Shown here: in pieces, positions 24,765-33,187 of the stretch
Numbering within the stretch: position 1 is the first letter of the stretch
Layout of the letters: the number at the start of each line of letters is the position of its first letter
Source: Clostridia bacterium
GTDB taxonomy: Bacteria > Bacillota > TC1 > UBA5767
Length of the DNA stretch: 64,000 nt
Direction of reading: 5' to 3'
Assembly (NCBI GenBank): GCA_016887505.1
Contig: CP069393.1
Location: forward strand, 1,412,001-1,476,000
Program-made: the position numbers and the translations under genes
Notes under the pieces: generated by a model
Databases searched by the model: none
Seen by the model: the letters and a program-made list of their open reading frames with translations, nothing else
Told to the model about the DNA's origin: nothing

Positions 24765-25223
24765 CTAATCTCGCAATGCTTCCAGGACTTGTTCTGCATG
24801 TCCCTTCGCCTTGACCTTGTCCCAAATTTTAATAATCTTCCCTTTTTCGTCAATCAAGAATGTCGTTCTCTCAGTACCCATATAGGTCTTGCCATATATT
24901 TTCTTCTCACTCCAGACCTCAAAATCATGCATCATATTTAGTTCTGTATCAGCAAGAAGAACAAATGGCAAGCCCAACTTATCAGAAAACTTTTTATGGG
25001 ATCTAACTGAATCCTTACTGACCCCCACTACTTCTGCACCCAATTGCACTATTTCTTCATAATGGTCGCGGAAACCTTCCGCTTCTTTGGTTCATCCAGA
25101 AGTATTATCCTTAGGATAAAAATAGAGAATCAGCTTACGCCCTCTAAAGTCCCCGTCAGTCCACGTCTTTTCTTCACCGTCCATTGTGGTAAAAGATGGT
25201 ATCTGCGTTCCTTCTTTTAGCAT
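24765..25223 (-). CDS. Selenocysteine-containing peroxiredoxin (Bcp/PrxQ type), UGA at codon 44
   Basis: One reading frame of 152 codons containing an in-frame TGA at 25092-25094. The sequence around it, YPKDNTSG-U-TKEAEGFRD, matches the peroxidatic-Cys motif of Bcp (YPKDNTPGCTKEACGFRD), with UGA exactly at the catalytic Cys and Glu at the usual resolving-Cys position. No other Cys occurs in the chain, so it would be a 1-Sec enzyme reducing hydroperoxides with an external thiol. The downstream half is intact (VVGVSKDSVRSHKKFSDK, ERTTFLIDEKGKI). A hairpin with the spacing of a bacterial SECIS follows the UGA. ATG 25223 has AAGGAGG. It lies 11 bp after modC. Confidence 0.9.
25068..25094 (-). 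promoter_or_regulatory. UGA codon and candidate bacterial SECIS hairpin
   Basis: Downstream of UGA (25094-25092) the mRNA reads GCGGAA-GGU-UUCCGC (25082-25068), a perfect 6-bp stem whose apical loop begins with GG 16 nt after the UGA. The known bSECIS rule is an apical loop 16-37 nt from the UGA with a G in its first two positions. Confidence 0.8.
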
Positions 25224-25234
25224 ATTATCCTCCT

Positions 25235-26266
25235 TCAATCCAACGTATTCAGAAGCTCTACGTCTTGCTCCGCCAGCAGGCAAACCACTTGGTCGTTCTC
25301 TTTTATATTCAGCCGTTTGGCCGCACTAAAACCTACTGCACTAAGAAGTCTGTCCTGTCCAACCTGAAGTTCAATTTTAACGGATCGGCGTGTGCGATGA
25401 ACATGCAACACCTTGCCCCAAAAACGATTCCCCCCACAAGCTCCAATCTGTGCGTCCTTCGTTAAAATAAGATTTTCCGGTTTTATGCTAATCGCCACTT
25501 GCATATCTTTTCGGTAATTGGCAAGGGAGAAATAGTCCGGTTTAACCACACTCAAGCGTATACCCAAGGCTTCAATAACCAATTCCTTGTAATACTCTTC
25601 ATCAATAACTTCCAGAATCCTGCCACTAAGATGATTAAATTTTTCACGCACTACCCGACCGTCACGGATTTTCAATACCTTGTCTGCGAGAATTTGTGCC
25701 TCGACCGCATTGTGTGTTACGAGAAGCGCCCCGATATTCCACTCTTTCCGAAAATGTTGAAACTCTTTATATAAGCGCTCTTTCGTCTGTACATCTAAGG
25801 AAGAAAAAGGTTCATCCAATAGCAAGAAATCTGGTTTGGTCACCAAGGCTCGTGCAAAAGCAACTCTCTGCCTTTGTCCCCCGGAAATCTCTTTTGGATG
25901 GCATTTTGCTAATTTTTCAACACCAAAGGTTGCCAAAAGCAGCCTTACTTGTTTTTCATCTCGTACTTTTTGGGCTAAAAATAGATTATCCTCCACACTC
26001 ATATGAGGAAACAAGGCATAGTCCTGAAATACATAACCCACTTTACGATCCTGGGTCCGCAGATTTACACTTCCCTGATTAAAAAGCTCTCGTCCCTGCA
26101 AGATGATATGTCCTGCATCTGGTTGCATCAAACCGGCAACCATTTTTAGTAATGAAGTCTTCCCAGCCCCTGATTCACCAGTAACCGCCAAGACTTCTCG
26201 TCCTACCTTGAAGGTACAATCCAAACGAAATTGATGTAATTTCTTCTCTACAGATACTTCTAACAT
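25235..26266 (-). CDS. modC: Molybdate ABC transporter ATP-binding protein
   Basis: 343 residues: ABC ATPase domain with Walker A GESGAGKTSLLK, signature SGGQRQRVAFARAL, Walker B FLLLDEPFSSLD and the H-loop VTHNAVEA, then a C-terminal molybdate-binding TOBE region (about 230-343; ISIKPENLILTKD). Energises molybdate or tungstate uptake with ModB and ModA, whose genes lie directly upstream with 2-bp gaps. The next gene downstream is the selenoperoxiredoxin. Confidence 0.93.
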   Translation of the reverse strand: MLEVSVEKKLHQFRLDCTFKVGREVLAVTGESGAGKTSLLKMVAGLMQPDAGHIILQGRELFNQGSVNLRTQDRKVGYVFQDYALFPHMSVEDNLFLAQKVRDEKQVRLLLATFGVEKLAKCHPKEISGGQRQRVAFARALVTKPDFLLLDEPFSSLDVQTKERLYKEFQHFRKEWNIGALLVTHNAVEAQILADKVLKIRDGRVVREKFNHLSGRILEVIDEEYYKELVIEALGIRLSVVKPDYFSLANYRKDMQVAISIKPENLILTKDAQIGACGGNRFWGKVLHVHRTRRSVKIELQVGQDRLLSAVGFSAAKRLNIKENDQVVCLLAEQDVELLNTLD

Positions 26267-26268
26267 CT

Positions 26269-26919
26269 TTATCTCCCCTTCCGTTTGGATGTGATGAAAT
26301 AAATCAATCCCAAGCTGGAAAGTAGCATAAAGCCAAGCAGGATATTGGCCTCCTTATATCTTCCAGCTTCCACAGCAAAATATATGGCTATGGGCACTGT
26401 CTGCGTTTTCCCCGGTATGTTTCCAGCAACCATCAAGGTAGCTCCAAATTCACCTAACGCTCTGGCCAGTGCTAGTGCCAGGCCACTAATAAATCCTTGC
26501 TTGGCAAGGGGTAATTTGATGCGCCAAAAAATCTTATTTTCCTCAATTCCCAAAGTCCTAGCTGCTTGGATATACTGCTCGTCGATGGCTGTGATGCCAC
26601 CTTTGAGACTTTGGTACATTAAGGGGAGTCCCACAATAAAAGCAGCAAGTACCGCCGCTCCCCAAGTGAAAATCAAGGATGCATCAAATAAAGCAAATAG
26701 AGGCTTTCCCAAAAATCCATGACGACCAAACAGTAACAACAATCCATAACCCAAGATTGTAGGTGGCAATACCATGGGCAACATTATTAATGTCTCAAGA
26801 GGCTCCTTACACCGAAAGTCTTTTTCCGTGAATATTCTGACCAAAAGCAAACTAATCCCCACAATCAGAATTAGAGCCAATGATGCTACCTTAAGTGACA
26901 CCAAAATTGGTTGTAACAT
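26269..26919 (-). CDS. modB: Molybdate ABC transporter permease
   Basis: 216 residues, five predicted membrane helices, with the binding-protein-dependent permease EAA motif (AARTLGIEENKIFWRIKLPLA) that contacts ModC. LPMVLPPTILGYGLLLLFGRHG is characteristic of ModB. The gaps to modA and modC are 2 bp, so it is one operon. Confidence 0.93.
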   Translation of the reverse strand: MLQPILVSLKVASLALILIVGISLLLVRIFTEKDFRCKEPLETLIMLPMVLPPTILGYGLLLLFGRHGFLGKPLFALFDASLIFTWGAAVLAAFIVGLPLMYQSLKGGITAIDEQYIQAARTLGIEENKIFWRIKLPLAKQGFISGLALALARALGEFGATLMVAGNIPGKTQTVPIAIYFAVEAGRYKEANILLGFMLLSSLGLIYFITSKRKGR

Positions 26920-26921
26920 AG

Positions 26922-27698
26922 TTAGTCCTCCAAAGTAAGAAATCCGTGAAGCGTAAAAATATTCTTCGCCTTTTGACTAAACAAAAAGTTATAAAAGTCC
27001 TGGGCCTTTTTACTATCTTGTCCTTTTGCAAGCAGGGCTGCTGGATACTGAACCACACCAGATTCTTGTTCGTCATAGGTTTCCATGATATTCACCACAT
27101 CACTAGTCATAGCATCCGTCCTGTAGACCATACCGAATTCCGCCTCACCACTGCTTACATACGCTAGCACCTGACGCACGTCCTTGCATATCAAAAAGTG
27201 CTCTTTTAAATCTTCTTCCAAACCTCTTGCTTGGATTACCTGCAACGCATAGCGCCCGGCTGGCACAAAATCAGGGTCACCAATAGCAAGCAATGCATCC
27301 GTATCTGTGACCTCGTTTAGAGTATAGGGCTCTGATTCAGCACTGTAGCCAATGAGCACCACTTGGTTCATTACTAGAACCCTTTGGTGTTCTTCCTCTA
27401 CCAGTCCTTGATCCACCAAGAGATCCATCTGCTTGGTGGAAGCAGAAAGAAAGATATCCGGATTAGCTCCTTCCTCAATCCCCTTGCGTAAGGTTCCAGA
27501 AGAGGCAAAGTTAAGGACAAGCTCTATACCAGTCTCAGACTCATAAAGGTTAGCCACTTCGGTTAGCACATCCTGCAGACTGGCTGCCGCCATAACAAAA
27601 ATTTCTTCATCGCTTTCTCTAGATTTGCTAACAAGAATTGTCACCAAAAGCAAAACTATAGCCAAAATCAAAGCGACAACTATGTTCTTCTTTTTCAT
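26922..27698 (-). CDS. modA: Molybdate ABC transporter substrate-binding protein
   Basis: 258 residues. An N-terminal hydrophobic segment (VVALILAIVLLLVTILVS) has no lipobox Cys, so it is a signal peptide or membrane anchor. The binding-protein signatures are FVMAAASLQDVLTEVANLYE, LNFASSGTLRKGIEEGANPDIFLSAS and YVSSGEAEFGMVYRTDA. Binds molybdate or tungstate; the sequence alone does not separate the two. First gene of modABC-prx-GT, behind a ModE-like operator. Confidence 0.93.
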   Translation of the reverse strand: MKKKNIVVALILAIVLLLVTILVSKSRESDEEIFVMAAASLQDVLTEVANLYESETGIELVLNFASSGTLRKGIEEGANPDIFLSASTKQMDLLVDQGLVEEEHQRVLVMNQVVLIGYSAESEPYTLNEVTDTDALLAIGDPDFVPAGRYALQVIQARGLEEDLKEHFLICKDVRQVLAYVSSGEAEFGMVYRTDAMTSDVVNIMETYDEQESGVVQYPAALLAKGQDSKKAQDFYNFLFSQKAKNIFTLHGFLTLED

Positions 27699-27733
27699 AT
27701 TCCATACCCCTCTATGTCCAGATTGTATGTACT

Positions 27734-27762
27734 ATGATAGCATGCGTTATACTTGTATGCAA
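27734..27762 (-). promoter_or_regulatory. Promoter of the mod operon
   Basis: Minus strand TTGCAT (27757-27762), 17 bp, TATCAT (27734-27739), 36 bp before modA. The -35 hexamer lies inside the ModE-like inverted repeat. Confidence 0.6.
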
Positions 27763-27768
27763 ATAACG
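27745..27768 (-). promoter_or_regulatory. ModE/TunR-like operator
   Basis: CGTTAT-N12-ATAACG, a perfect 6-bp inverted repeat with the outer half-sites of the known ModE consensus (CGnTAT...ATAACG). It covers the -35 and spacer of the modA promoter, so bound regulator would repress. No modE gene is seen in the window. Confidence 0.6.
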
Positions 27769-27793
27769 AAAAGGGCGGAATTCCGCCCTTTTC
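27768..27793 (-). terminator. Terminator of the DUF4153 gene
   Basis: 26-bp palindrome GAAAAGGGCGGAA / TTCCGCCCTTTTC; on the minus strand its arm ends in TTTTCGTTATTT. It lies 24 bp after the stop at 27817 and directly abuts the mod operator. Confidence 0.88.
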
Positions 27794-27816
27794 AAAAATC
27801 AGTATTCTGTTCTTTC

Positions 27817-29595
27817 TTAGCGTATCCCTATATAACAATCTATGTCCATTGACTCCACTCCATCACTAAGAAGGTCCGTCCTTATATAGTTCAAATAAAG
27901 CAGAATCCGTACATCGTCGTTCTCCTCCCTATGCACCAAAGCCTCTTGTAGGCTCTGGTATCCTTCTTCTTGCTCCAAATGATAGAGTACCTCACCATAA
28001 GACCCTATATCGAATCGGTAGCGTTCTGTCCCGTCTAGTGAGATGACTACCCACTTGCTATCTTCTATGGTTAACGTCAATAGGCCCTGGTTCGTCATCA
28101 TCTCCTGCTCGTATGGTTTATCCGAGCCATCATAGTAGTGAACAGAGAAATAGGCATCATAGTCAGAAATATCCAAAGAAACCCTATCCTCAGCGAGCCG
28201 GAAGTTATAGTACTTCCCTTGGAAATCACTGGTACTGTCCGGTCTAGGAGCACCAAACAGTGCTTCCAAGTCAGAATCTTTTCCCATGCTAATCGTATCT
28301 GGCAATCGTTTCAAATCCGTCAGCTCATGGTTTTGTCTAAAATAGTACACGATTTCATAGAGCTGGTTGAGGTCTTCATCCGAAATACGATCCGATACTT
28401 GTATGCTGCCGTCAGAACCAAGCATGTTGTTGCGTGTAAGTATCTCATTAAAACGATTATTCTGGCTCCGGATAGATACTGCAAAAGCACTCACGGGGCC
28501 TAGTACAGATACTAACATCATCACAGCCAAGGCCATAATCAGCGTAATATTCCATTTAATCTTCCTCAGGTTAAAATAGAGATAGGAAAAAGTAACCCAT
28601 AGACCAGCTAGTAAAATGAAGTAGCGGTTCTCGGAAAACCCATATTGCCCAATTCTCATAAATATAGCCACGAACATCATGGCCAAAAGTGGAAGAACCA
28701 ATCGGGGATACCAAGTATTGAAATTCTTGATCCAACTCTTTTCTTCTTGTATTGGAGACAAAACAAATATGGCCAAGGCCCCGATGGCAGATGAAAAAAT
28801 TACCAAATAGGAAACCATGCCCGATGGCCAATTTCTAGTTATAATAATTTTGAAAAAATAGAGATATAAGACAAGCGAATAAACACTTAATAACGGTAAA
28901 ACAATATGAGTAAAGATGGTCTGCAATACTTTCCCCAGCTCACTTCTTCCCATATCTTCTGTCAATTTAGGTATGCCTGCCAATAAGAAGGTTGCAGCAA
29001 AAACACCAAATACCAAAACCCAAGTATAGGTATAGAAGTCTCCACTCATTTTCTCATACAACAGATTCTCAATAGCAAACAAAATGGCTGTAATGCCTAA
29101 TCCTAGTACAATGGTATATGCTAATGTCTCGAAAAAGCGAGCCATTAAGCGAATCACATAGAACTCATAACCTTTGCGTTTTACTATATAGGGAATGGTT
29201 GTAAAAGCAAATAGCAATGCTCCCATAAGCATAAAATGGCGAATCATGACAGCATCTGTCTCGTAGTGCACCATAACAAAGATGTAATAGAGTACCAAAA
29301 TACCTATTTGCAAGCCATACGAAATCAGACGTTTAAAAAAAGAAACATCCAATCGTTCCAGAATTGCTTGCGCAGCGATGCTAATGGTCATCCCCAAAAA
29401 CAGCGTAAGTAAAAGTTTTGTTATTACCTCATAAGCAATATGGTCATATCCTATATTCGATGCAATCCGATAAATAACCAAAATAACCGCAAGGTAACTC
29501 ATTGCCAATGTCAAAGGATAGCGTTTCCAAGTGTCAATGAATACATCGCCTAGCCTCTCGAAATTATCCTTGCTAAAAATATCCTTTATCTTCAT
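27817..29595 (-). CDS. DUF4153 multi-spanning membrane protein
   Basis: 592 residues with about 12 hydrophobic helices in the first 370 residues (opening DIFSKDNFERLGDVFIDTWKRYPLTLA, as in the DUF4153 family) and a soluble C-terminal domain of about 200 residues (YRFDIGSYGEVLYHLEQEEG). The function of the family is unknown. GGGGGATC precedes ATG 29595. It is followed by a terminator and separated by 45 bp from the kinase-like gene upstream, so it may share that transcript's end. Confidence 0.8.
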   Translation of the reverse strand: MKIKDIFSKDNFERLGDVFIDTWKRYPLTLAMSYLAVILVIYRIASNIGYDHIAYEVITKLLLTLFLGMTISIAAQAILERLDVSFFKRLISYGLQIGILVLYYIFVMVHYETDAVMIRHFMLMGALLFAFTTIPYIVKRKGYEFYVIRLMARFFETLAYTIVLGLGITAILFAIENLLYEKMSGDFYTYTWVLVFGVFAATFLLAGIPKLTEDMGRSELGKVLQTIFTHIVLPLLSVYSLVLYLYFFKIIITRNWPSGMVSYLVIFSSAIGALAIFVLSPIQEEKSWIKNFNTWYPRLVLPLLAMMFVAIFMRIGQYGFSENRYFILLAGLWVTFSYLYFNLRKIKWNITLIMALAVMMLVSVLGPVSAFAVSIRSQNNRFNEILTRNNMLGSDGSIQVSDRISDEDLNQLYEIVYYFRQNHELTDLKRLPDTISMGKDSDLEALFGAPRPDSTSDFQGKYYNFRLAEDRVSLDISDYDAYFSVHYYDGSDKPYEQEMMTNQGLLTLTIEDSKWVVISLDGTERYRFDIGSYGEVLYHLEQEEGYQSLQEALVHREENDDVRILLYLNYIRTDLLSDGVESMDIDCYIGIR

Positions 29596-29640
29596 AATTT
29601 GATCCCCCTAGGCGCATTGTACAATATACTCACTGCAAGC

Positions 29641-30315
29641 TCAAGAAATTCTCCTTGGAAATTCCAGTGGCAAATAAACCATTGGAATATTTCGTCGTCT
29701 AGATATGGCTTGCAATTCATCTAGTGCATAGTGCCGAATCAGCTCTGCATCCTGACCAGAGCAAACCAATTGTTTTGCCAAAAAAACAACGAAGGACCTC
29801 TTCCAGTTTGTATCGATTGGGCGGTAGGTTAACAGAAAAGCCAACAAGCGACCGGCATCTTCTTCCTTTTTTCCTAGGCATGACTCTTCATAGTCTACGA
29901 AGCGGATGAAACCAGTTTTCTCATCTAGTATAAAATTGCGTAAATTCATATCTCCCAAGCGGTAACCCGGAGCTAGATCATAAAGTCGCTGAAGTGTATT
30001 TTTTATTTGGCTTGCTAATTTTTCAACACCTGCCCCGCTTTTTTCTAATTCAATGTATAGATCTAATAGGTTGCTTCCGGGGATATATTCCATGAGCAGA
30101 GCGCCATCCGATTCTTCCAATACTTGCGGACTAGCGGTAGAAAACCTATGCAGATTTTCTTTTTCATTTACTAAAGATTCCTTACTCTGAAATATCTTCA
30201 ACACTTTTTTCTTCTTGTCCGTATCAAGAACCAAGTACACCTGGTTTTTAATGGAAAAAAACGCCTGGCATACAATTAGTTCTCTCCCATCAAACCCTAG
30301 TTGGTCCTTGGTCAT
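29641..30315 (-). CDS. Small kinase-like protein (APH/protein-kinase fold)
   Basis: 224 residues with a recognisable small-kinase layout: VYLVLDTDKKKKVLKIF (Lys of the N-lobe), LLMEYIPGSNLLDLYIEL (hinge), the catalytic loop GYRLGDMNLRNFIL (Asp and Asn kept, the His of the usual HGD lost) and FVDYEES as the metal-binding DxE segment. The first codons overlap mobB by 4 bp (ATGA), so it is the last gene of the long ECF/molybdopterin-fold operon. The substrate is unknown. Confidence 0.65.
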   Translation of the reverse strand: MTKDQLGFDGRELIVCQAFFSIKNQVYLVLDTDKKKKVLKIFQSKESLVNEKENLHRFSTASPQVLEESDGALLMEYIPGSNLLDLYIELEKSGAGVEKLASQIKNTLQRLYDLAPGYRLGDMNLRNFILDEKTGFIRFVDYEESCLGKKEEDAGRLLAFLLTYRPIDTNWKRSFVVFLAKQLVCSGQDAELIRHYALDELQAISRRRNIPMVYLPLEFPRRIS

Positions 30316-31073
30316 TGAACATCATCTCCATTTAGGACAACTTCAATTTTACCATTTTTCCTGTAGCCATCTAATTCACTTACTGAAGAAAGTACAGAAT
30401 TTCGCACGATACGTTGCACAAAAGGTACCATTTCAATTTCTTGACCATCTACATAAAGACGAACTGCTTTCTTGTCTAAAATGCATTCACCTCTTTTGGC
30501 TTCTCCCCTATTAATAGCAGCAAGTAAGCCACGGCAGCCGCCGTGTCCACAAGCATCGCAACAATCTTCAGGGAAGTCCGGTAATTTTTCTACAATTTTT
30601 TCCTCTATGAAATCCACCAACTTCTCAAGGTCCTGTTCTACATTAAATACCGGCAGTCCCCGGTACTCAGTCATGGTGTTGCCCAAGCGTCCAGCAAGTG
30701 CAATTACCGAATCATCTAAACGTTCATCCACTTCTTGGGTACTGTGGGCACAGATTATTTTCTGCACATTTGCATCTGTCACACCCTCACAGATTAAATA
30801 ATCACTGTCATACATGCGGAATATTTTTTCCATTGGAAGTTTTCCATTGTACAGCACATCTGTTTCAAAAAATCCCCGAGCTGTTACGATTTCTGCACCA
30901 GCTTTTTTGTGTCTATCCGTATTGCTTCCTTCTAAATCTATTTTGAATTCTTCAAAATGAATCTCTTTTACAGAGTCCACTCGGTAGCGACGTTTCGTCA
31001 GTTCTCGTATTATTCCTTCGACCGTTGTGGTCTTACCGGACTGGGTTACCCCAAATATGGATAAGATTTTCAT
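30312..31073 (-). CDS. MobB-type P-loop protein with cysteine-rich C-terminal region
   Basis: 253 residues. The first 170 match MobB, the GTPase of molybdopterin guanine dinucleotide synthesis: Walker A IFGVTQSGKTTTVEGII, RRYRVDSVKEIHFEEF, DTDRHKKAGA-like NTDRHKKAGAEIVTARGF and DYLICEGVTD. Unlike the usual form it continues with CCDACGHGGCRGLLAAINRG and a further Cys in GEC, five cysteines in about 30 residues that could bind a metal or Fe-S cluster. AAGGAG precedes ATG 31073. Its place behind EcfT ties molybdenum cofactor chemistry to the transporter operon. Confidence 0.82.
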   Translation of the reverse strand: MKILSIFGVTQSGKTTTVEGIIRELTKRRYRVDSVKEIHFEEFKIDLEGSNTDRHKKAGAEIVTARGFFETDVLYNGKLPMEKIFRMYDSDYLICEGVTDANVQKIICAHSTQEVDERLDDSVIALAGRLGNTMTEYRGLPVFNVEQDLEKLVDFIEEKIVEKLPDFPEDCCDACGHGGCRGLLAAINRGEAKRGECILDKKAVRLYVDGQEIEMVPFVQRIVRNSVLSSVSELDGYRKNGKIEVVLNGDDVQ

Positions 31074-31085
31074 ATATTATTCTCC

Positions 31086-31814
31086 TTACAACCAATACAC
31101 CACCAACAACAAAACGGTTCCTATGAGGCTTGTCGACATCCAAATATAGTCTTTTCGAGCAAAGAGTAAGCGCTTAAAACTGCTTCGTTCCAACCTAGCT
31201 CTAAAGCCTTTGGTTTCCATAGACAATGAGATAGCCTCTGCCTTTTTCACTGTACCCACAAGGACAGGTAAAAGCAGATGGCCATACGTTTCCATTCTTC
31301 GACGCCATGGTATGTGATTTAACTCTATTCCTCTTAATTGTACTGCAACCAAGGTGTCTTTCAGTTCTTGTCCTAGAATCGGCAAAAATCTGACACCAAG
31401 AGAAACCATGAAGGCCAATTCATACGGTATCTTAGCCTGAATCAATCCTTGGACCATCTCTCGTTGATCTGCTGTTGCTACAATAGTAGCAGACACTAGC
31501 ACAATGGCCATACGAAGCAAAAACTCAAGCCCCCGCATAAGCCCGCCCACCGTAATGAGGGTAATGCTGTTGAATTTAAGCAAAACCTCACCCTGACCAT
31601 TGAATACGCTCTGCATAATCGCAATCAAGATAAGCATCCACAGTAGTTTCCTAAGTCTATAGGCTGCTTGCCGGATGGCAGAGCCAAAATGTTTACTCAG
31701 TATTATGCTAATGATAAAAATCAGGCTGAGCAGAAAGACGTCTTTCACAATTACACCTAAGGTGCTGAGGCAAAGAACTACTACCAGCTTGGTACGGGGA
31801 TCATATCGTCTCAT
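31086..31814 (-). CDS. ECF transporter transmembrane protein EcfT
   Basis: 242 residues, five to six membrane helices, opening YDPRTKLVVVLCLS as the family does. Carries the two cytoplasmic coupling motifs: LRGIELNHIPW and the SMETKGFRARLER segment that touches the ATPases. Overlaps the upstream EcfA gene by 14 bp. Together with the two EcfA proteins and the S component at 35157 it makes a complete dedicated (group I) ECF transporter. Confidence 0.9.
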   Translation of the reverse strand: MRRYDPRTKLVVVLCLSTLGVIVKDVFLLSLIFIISIILSKHFGSAIRQAAYRLRKLLWMLILIAIMQSVFNGQGEVLLKFNSITLITVGGLMRGLEFLLRMAIVLVSATIVATADQREMVQGLIQAKIPYELAFMVSLGVRFLPILGQELKDTLVAVQLRGIELNHIPWRRRMETYGHLLLPVLVGTVKKAEAISLSMETKGFRARLERSSFKRLLFARKDYIWMSTSLIGTVLLLVVYWL

Positions 31815-32508
31815 CTTTGATTCCCTTCTGTCCTAGTCTCAGGCAACGGTCCGCATAGGTTGTTACAAATTTCTGGTCATGACCAATCATGAGAACACCT
31901 ACACCCCGGGCTTTAAGACGTATAAGCAACTCGCCTAAATTTTTCTTTCGTTCCGGGTCTAATGCCGTAGTCGGTTCATCTAGAACCAAGTATTTTGCAC
32001 CATTGAGCAAAATGCCGGCCAATGCCACCCTCTGTTTTTCACCTTGGCTAAGTAGATATGGCGCCCGATTGTGCAGATGCGCAACATCTAGCTCTTCTAA
32101 AATAGGCTGTACTTGTTTTTCTATATCATCCTCAGAAATTCCTCTTATGCGCAAAGGAAAGGCTAAATCATCGTAGACACTAGTTCCGAATAGCTGTCTT
32201 GAAGGATCCTGAAATAAATATCCTACCCGTTTAGCAATACTTGCCAATGAGTATCTAGCTATGTCTTTATCTTCTAGCAGAATACGACCCGCATCTGGTT
32301 GCAGGATTCCCAGCAATAACTTTCCAAGCGTGGTCTTTCCTGAACCATTGTCTCCCATTAGAACTGTAAACTGATTGCGCGCAAGTTGAAAACTAATATT
32401 TTCAAGTAACGGACCACTCGTAAAATTCTCGTATCTGCCTGTTTTTTTAGGATAGGAGAAGGCAATATTTTCAACCCGATATACGGTTTCATTTTCTACG
32501 ATTTGCAT
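31801..32508 (-). CDS. ECF transporter ATP-binding protein (EcfA)
   Basis: 235 residues from ATG 32508, chosen because AAGGAG lies nine bases upstream; an in-frame GTG at 32526 is less likely. Walker A GDNGSGKTTLGK, Q-loop YLFQDPSRQLF, signature LSQGEKQRVALAG, Walker B LVLDEPTTALDP and the H-loop IGHDQKF are intact. Pairs with the adjacent EcfA to form the asymmetric ATPase dimer. Overlaps both neighbours. Confidence 0.92.
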   Translation of the reverse strand: MQIVENETVYRVENIAFSYPKKTGRYENFTSGPLLENISFQLARNQFTVLMGDNGSGKTTLGKLLLGILQPDAGRILLEDKDIARYSLASIAKRVGYLFQDPSRQLFGTSVYDDLAFPLRIRGISEDDIEKQVQPILEELDVAHLHNRAPYLLSQGEKQRVALAGILLNGAKYLVLDEPTTALDPERKKNLGELLIRLKARGVGVLMIGHDQKFVTTYADRCLRLGQKGIKDETI

Positions 32509-33187
32509 ATCCTGGTACTCCTTCACTACAAACTATCCCACTTTTGGTAACACGAAGAATTTGGTCAACCATACTTTTATCCTCTAAATCATGGTCAACT
32601 AGAAGCAAAGTATTTCCTTCCTCTCGCAATTTTGCTATCAGTTCTCTTATTCGCTTTGTAGAAGATCCATCTAACTGAGACATAACCTCATCAAGAATTA
32701 AGACCTCTGGTGCCAAGGTATGTACAGACGCGATGGCCACTAGTTGTTTTTGTCCACCTGAAAGCTCGTTGGTCTTCTTGTAGCGTAGTCCTTCAATGCC
32801 CACCTCTTTAAGTGTATTGCTGATACGTTCTTCAATCTTTTCCGGTGACATGCAAAAATTTTCTGGACCAAAGGCCAACTCATCTTCTACATATGGCAGA
32901 AACAATTGCGTTTCAGGATTTTGAAAGACGATGCCAACCTTCCCAGCAATGAGTTCTGGTTTATCTGGCAAGGGTTCTCCATCTAGGAGAATTCTCCCCT
33001 CAAGTTTTCCACCAAAGTTACGAGGAATAATACCACAAGCAAGATGGCAAATAGTGCTTTTCCCGCTACCACTAGGACCTTCCAACAAGGTACATGTTCC
33101 CTTTTCAAGTGAAAAATTCACATCTGACAAAAGCAGTTCCTGACCCAAATAGCCAAAACTGACATGTTCAAAACAAAGCGCTGACAT
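32489..33187 (-). CDS. ECF transporter ATP-binding protein (EcfA)
   Basis: 232 residues: Walker A GPSGSGKSTICH, Q-loop IVFQNPETQLFLP, signature LSGGQKQLVAIAS, H-loop LVDHDLED. Walker B reads VLILDEVMSQLDG, with Val-Met instead of the usual Pro-Thr after the catalytic Glu, a tolerated variation. Its stop codon lies inside the next ATPase gene; its start abuts the stop of the anchored molybdopterin-fold gene at 33188. Confidence 0.92.
   Translation of the reverse strand: MSALCFEHVSFGYLGQELLLSDVNFSLEKGTCTLLEGPSGSGKSTICHLACGIIPRNFGGKLEGRILLDGEPLPDKPELIAGKVGIVFQNPETQLFLPYVEDELAFGPENFCMSPEKIEERISNTLKEVGIEGLRYKKTNELSGGQKQLVAIASVHTLAPEVLILDEVMSQLDGSSTKRIRELIAKLREEGNTLLLVDHDLEDKSMVDQILRVTKSGIVCSEGVPGYANRRK

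Noticed and set aside
24765..25283. Peroxiredoxin gene as a pseudogene or two separate genes split by a stop codon
   Set aside because: The only interruption is TGA exactly at the catalytic Cys position, the frame is unbroken on both sides, the remaining residues are conserved, and a SECIS-like hairpin follows. Selenocysteine explains this better than decay.
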